Positions 59,772-64,000 of a stretch of DNA of 64,000 bases are shown here, in pieces. A program made the translations under genes and the position numbers. The notes below the pieces were generated by a model. It ran no database searches and was not told the DNA's origin. It saw only the letters and a list, made by a program, of their open reading frames with translations. This stretch comes from Paracyclopina nana. Lineage: Eukaryota > Arthropoda > Copepoda > Cyclopoida > Cyclopettidae. The stretch is taken from assembly GCA_019096065.1 (NCBI GenBank), contig JAGUCH010000004.1, positions 62,001 to 126,000 of the forward strand. The letters run 5' to 3'. Every line of letters begins with the position of its first letter. The first letter of the stretch is position 1.

Positions 59772-62700
59772 TTAAAGGGTTGGTTGGTGCCAAACCAGGG
59801 AACCTCCGCGACATCCAGTCACCAATGAGTAGCCATGCGGTGAGAATGCCGAGGACAAGACAACCTCCTTGTGGCAATCCTTGATGGACCCAACTATGTG
59901 CAACTCCTTGGGAGCATCGCCAAAGTTGGCGGGCGAGCAAAATGACAAATCCTCGAGGCTCTCATTGAAGGCCAAGAGTCGGACTCCACAATCAAATGGG
60001 GAAGCAATGACAAGTCCATCAGGACTGAAGCTCAACTCCTTGATGAATCCATGACCCTGGAACACAACAACATTACTTAAAATACAATAAATTGCATTAA
60101 AATCTACTGATTTGCATACAGATCTAATGATTTGACTCAAAAATCTAATGATATAACTCAAAAACTAATGAAATAACTCAAAATCTAATGATTTGACTTA
60201 AAATCTAATGATTTGACTCGAAATCTCATGATTTGACTCAAAATCTAATGATTTGACTCAAAAACTAATGATTTGACTCAAAATCTAATGATTTGACTCA
60301 AAAACCAATAATTTGACTCAAAATCTAATTACTTGCCTCAAAATCGAATGATTTGCTAATTTGCCTCAAAATCTAATGATTAACCTCAGAATATAGTGAT
60401 TTACCACAAAACCACAAATAAAATGAATTGCCTCAAAAAATTACAATTAGCCTCAAAAATAACAATTTGCCTCAAATTCTACTGATTTACCACAAATTCT
60501 ACTGATTTGCCTCAAATTCTACTGATTTGCCACAGATTCTACTGATTTGCCTCAAATTCTACTGATTTTACAAATATAATAAATTGCCTCAAAATCTACA
60601 ATTTTGACACAAAATCTACATTTGTGACTCAAAATCTACAATTTTGACTTAAAATCTACAATTTTGACTCAAATCTAGAATCTTGCCTCGAATCTAACTA
60701 TTTTCCACAACAAAATCTACTGAAATACCTACACCTCGATCTCAGGACAATAATAAAACATTTTAGAAACCTGGTCTGAATTGGACTCCTGGATGAAGTG
60801 AGTCAGCCTTTTGACATTGTGGTGGATTCTGGCGTTTTCTGGCAGCGGCGACTCCGGCCTTTGTGGCCTTGGCCTTCGCCGGGGAGATCTCTGAGTGCGA
60901 AAGGAAAAGACTCGAGGTCTTGATCCGCTCACCGGATCTGGAGGAATGAGGAGAAATCCCTGACTCGAAGGAGGCGTTTCCTCCTCCTCCTCATTGGAAT
61001 CCGGATCTTCTTGGTCAGAGTCGGTGTCATTCCTTGGCGGTGATCTCCTTTGCCTGCTTGGCCCCGCGACAGGTTGTTCAAGATCCTCAGCATTGGAAAC
61101 CGGATCTCTTCGGCTGGCAATGCGGTTCAAAAAGTCCAGGAACTCGTTGAACCGGTCAGTCTCATGGTTGGCCTCTCGGTTGCGAACATGGAACTCTGCC
61201 AGGCCATTGTTTGGTGGCATTATGGCAGCATCCACCGCCCTCGAAATGGGTGGGATGATGGGCTGTCGAAGAACCTCGTCCGGATGCTCAAGCTGCTCCG
61301 GTTGCCTCAGTCCCGAAGATCTGGATTGAAGCAGTTCAGCCAGCAACATGAGTCCATCCCTGAAAATAAATACATATCAATCAATTTGGTTTTGAACTTA
61401 TTATCATAAAGATCTAGATTCAACCTTCGTGTCACTCGAATGTGATTTCAACGAGAGGAAAAGTTGGAGATCAAGGTAATTGAGTTTGTAAAATATGCTT
61501 TTCATTGTGGTGCTGTCTTGGCGATAATTGTCAAGATGTGACAGTGCACATATCCAATCTTGTGAGAAGTGTAAAAAATTTTTCATATATGAATCAACGC
61601 CCAATTTTGGGATCATGACTTTAAATAATATTAACTAGCATTTAACATCATAACATATTCAAAGTACAGGTATTCAAAATACACCTATTCTAAATATGCG
61701 TATTCAAAATACACATGGTCAAAATACACATATTAAAAATACAGGTGTTCAAAATACATGTATTCAATATATATGTATTCAAAATACACATATTCTAAAT
61801 ACATGTATTCAAAATACATGTATTCAAAATACATGTATTCAAAATACATGTATTCAAAATACACATATTCAAAATACACATATTAAAAATACATGTATTC
61901 AAAATACATGTATTCAAAATACATGTATTCAAAATACATGTATTCAAAATACACATATTAGAAATACACATATTCAAAGCGGCCCCAATCAAATCCTCAA
62001 CAAAAAGTATCAGAAATGTATCAGAACTAATATGGTTTTTTTAAATGTTTCAGATAAAAAAATCAGGCCAGAATTCGTCAAGAAAGTATTTTAAAAAGTT
62101 AGCTAGTGCATGAGATTGGAAATGATCGCTGTCACATCCGGGCATTTATTGCCAAGACAGCTCTACTTCAAAAAGCATAACTGGCAAATCCAAAACCTTC
62201 AGGTCCGAAATTTTCCACTTGTCGAGAGGACATTTGAAAGTAATGAGGGTTGAATGTTACCTTGAGGTGTTGTGTGGTCGCTCGCTCCTTTTCTCAGAGA
62301 CTGGTTGATCATCGTCCGGATTGACCGGATAGCTCTGGATGTCATGGACGCAACACCATTCGGTGGACCGTTCAGCATTGGCGTTTCGCGAGGGATCCGG
62401 GCTGACGTTTCTGGAGGCTGCCACCCACCCCATGGGATGCAACTGGAGGCTGCTCACCACTTCTGGATCATGTCCAGGCGCAAAGTCCGACACCAGTTCC
62501 ACCCTGTTCCGCTTGGCATGAAACAAGGGTGTGGAGTTGAGGGCGACTCGCAGGGGATCTCCAGACCACTGGAGCAGCCTGTACATGTTGGGCTTGAAGC
62601 CGGTCAAGTCTGCAGCCAGGTTGTCCAGGCAAAGGTCATGGATGATGATCAGGTACCCGTTGACCGTGCTGATGACCATTTTGTCGCTGCTCGGAGTCAG

Positions 62701-63400
62701 CCTCATTCGCATGAGGCCACCAGTGTAGAAGATCTTGGAGGCCTCATTCCTCTCAGTGAACCTGAAAAGAGAAACCAATGACAAGTCTAAGGATTGGAAT
62801 GAAAATTTCAAGTACTTGTTGATGTCCCAAGCGTAGACGGCTCCATCGAAGCCCGAGGTGACTAGGTAGTTGTTTTTGGCCGAGTACTCAATGTTCTTCA
62901 CCCAATTGGAGTGGCCTCTCATGGAGCGGATTTTCTTCTTGAGGAAGCGCGCGTCCCACAGAGCCACAGTGGTGTCATCGGAGCACGTGGCAAAGAGTCG
63001 GTTGTCCAAGAATCGGATGCAATTCACGCAGTCCTCGTGAGCTTGTCTGACAATCGAGGTCTGCTTTTTCGACCTCGGATCAAAGAGCAACACGCACTTC
63101 CTCTCACAAGCTGCGCCCAACAGAGTCCTTGATTAAGAAAGAAGTGGCTAAAATTGAGAATATAAAAGAAAAAAGGGCTCACGAGTCGGGGTTGAAGTCA
63201 ATGTTGAAAATGCCCCCGGAATCCGTGTCTGACTCGTTGTTCCACAGAGTGGCACCAGAGGACTCGGGCCTGCGCAAAATGTCACGGTAGAGCCGCTTGT
63301 GCAGCTTGAACTTGGACACCACGTGCGGCCTCACATGGAGGCCGTTTCGCTCCGCGAGGCCAAGGCGCCGATTTTCAGTGAAGTTGATGTACGGGTTCAT
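59772..63400 (-). CDS. DCAF10: DDB1- and CUL4-associated factor 10 (WD40)
   Basis: Substrate receptor of CUL4-DDB1 ubiquitin ligases. Exons 63400-63183, 63127-62816, 62761-62261, 61359-60735 and 60056-59772, phases agree, about 646 residues (human about 560). WD repeats are clear in exon 2 ([58 protein letters not shown]). Exon 4 codes a Pro/Arg/acidic disordered insert; exon 5 ends the propeller ([14 protein letters not shown]...[15 protein letters not shown]). The start is uncertain: I use ATG at 63400 ([14 protein letters not shown]); the frame is open further upstream to 63436 without another ATG. Intron 2 is 54 bp, in frame and stop-free. Introns 3 and 4 hold minisatellites. Confidence 0.9.
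60100..60725. repeat. 20-bp minisatellite in DCAF10 intron 4
   Basis: Units aaaatctaatgatttgactc, drifting rightward into caaattctactgatttgcct and aaaatctacaattttgactc. About 30 units. Confidence 0.85.
61660..61980. repeat. 15-bp minisatellite in DCAF10 intron 3
   Basis: Units tacatgtattcaaaa / tacacatattcaaaa, about 20 copies. The length is five codons, giving artefact ORFs (IQNTC repeats). Confidence 0.9.
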
Positions 63401-63753
63401 GCTTTTCTTGGCCAAGATTCGATTTTGAACAGCCAAAACCTAAACATCAACAAATCGCGATTTCGACCCGTCATTTTGACGAGAAAATGAAAAATAAAAC
63501 TGTGCGCTCCGTCATTTAACGACTTTTTTCAAAATTAATTCCGTTAAATTGCTCCTTTGTTTTGAATCATCCGAATTAACGGAAAATCAGTTTTCATTTT
63601 GCGCAGAATTGGAAATAAATAAAACATTTCAGGTAAGAATGGCCCCAAAAATGAAGGAACGATTTAGTGGATGAATTTCTGGGTTTATAAATTATAAGCT
63701 CGAAATTCACTTAACATAAAAGGACTTGCATAATTTGTATTTATTTAGGTTGA

Positions 63754-64000
63754 TCAGCTGGAAGTTTGGGCTTTCTTGGACTCGATAAATTGCTGCTGCT
63801 GCAACTTCTTCTCGGCCTTCTTGGCCTTGGAAATGGCCTTTTCTTTCTCGGCAATCTTCTCTGCGAACTGAGGATCATTCGGGTTGATATCATAGCCAAA
63901 TTCCTCGCGGAGCTGGAAGCAAAAAAAGTTAAAAACCACAATTTGAGCAAGAAATAAAAAAGAGTCAACAACCTCAAGCAAAATCTGCTCTCTTTTCTGC
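63754..64000 (-). CDS. Probable mitochondrial ribosomal protein mL64 (CRIF1/GADD45GIP1), 3' end
   Basis: Two exon pieces: 64000-63973 (QKREQILLE, continuing beyond the window) and 63912-63754 after a 60-bp intron. The joined text REQILLE-LREEFGYDINP, DPQFAEKIAEKEK and a long basic coiled coil match the C-terminal style of mL64 (LLxEVRxxFGYxVDPxDxxF). That protein is in the mitochondrial large ribosomal subunit. It lies in tandem with DCAF10, 354 bp upstream of it. The short match leaves some doubt. Confidence 0.5.
   Translation of the reverse strand, partial: QKREQILLEVVDSFLFLAQIVVFNFFCFQLREEFGYDINPNDPQFAEKIAEKEKAISKAKKAEKKLQQQQFIESKKAQTSS

Noticed and set aside
61696-62094. 132-residue ORF of IQNTC repeats
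   Set aside because: Artefact of a 15-bp minisatellite in DCAF10 intron 3.

Overview
This is nuclear DNA of a small-genome invertebrate animal. Introns are very short (many are 50-58 bp with plain GT..AG borders), intergenic gaps are often only 100-350 bp, and the genes are metazoan (PIKfyve, Sec23, WAVE, SNAPC1, RAD18, DCAF10, endonuclease G, a pickpocket/DEG-ENaC channel). The channel, a BEL/Pao retroelement and a P/THAP-type transposon fit an arthropod, perhaps a crustacean, but the sequence alone does not prove the clade.

Layout. 1-559: 3' end of endonuclease G. 1095-16839: a DEG/ENaC channel gene whose intron 2 was first partly duplicated in tandem and then received a 12.3-kb BEL/Pao LTR retrotransposon (3506-15841) with identical 306-bp LTRs and a 5-bp target duplication. 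The element has a Gag frame, a -1 shifted Pol broken in two places, and a large third frame between Pol and the 3' LTR. 16829-17410: 3' fragment of an Ecdysoneless-like gene on the minus strand, overlapping the channel stop. 17450-20450: a long-armed inverted-repeat element, two tRNA-like relics, a GCGC-rich minisatellite and a coding fragment. 20531-22157: a secreted Cys/Trp-rich protein. 22512-24441: adenylate kinase 3 and a ZNF830-like protein. 24480-31260: SNAPC1 on the minus strand, set between two blocks of the same 52-53 bp minisatellite and carrying a long inverted repeat in an intron. 31447-32878: WAVE/SCAR, followed by broken copies of its last exon and a 71-bp minisatellite. 34496-38900: a decayed P-element/THAP transposon. 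39510-45280: PIKfyve. 45619-46316: a small secreted Cys-rich protein. 46415-47932: RAD18. 48072-49103: a hairpin and a 620-bp inverted-repeat element. 49575-56934: Sec23 on the minus strand, with a different tandem repeat in several introns. 59772-63400: DCAF10 on the minus strand. 63754-64000: the 3' end of a probable mitochondrial ribosomal protein mL64 gene.

The host genes are unrelated housekeeping functions (COPII coat, actin nucleation, phosphoinositide kinase, snRNA transcription, post-replication repair) and show no operon logic. The points of most interest lie in the BEL/Pao element: a canonical A AAA AAC slippery site directly before the Gag stop; a 1058-residue third protein with zinc knuckles and a region that reads like a catalytically dead 3'-5' exonuclease; and 19 copies of the spaced palindrome GGCGNNCGCC, in all three codon phases, with none noticed elsewhere in the window. 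Other structural oddities are an antisense copy of a splice junction inside adenylate kinase intron 1, and dispersed copies of the WAVE terminal exon, one of which abuts Sec23.
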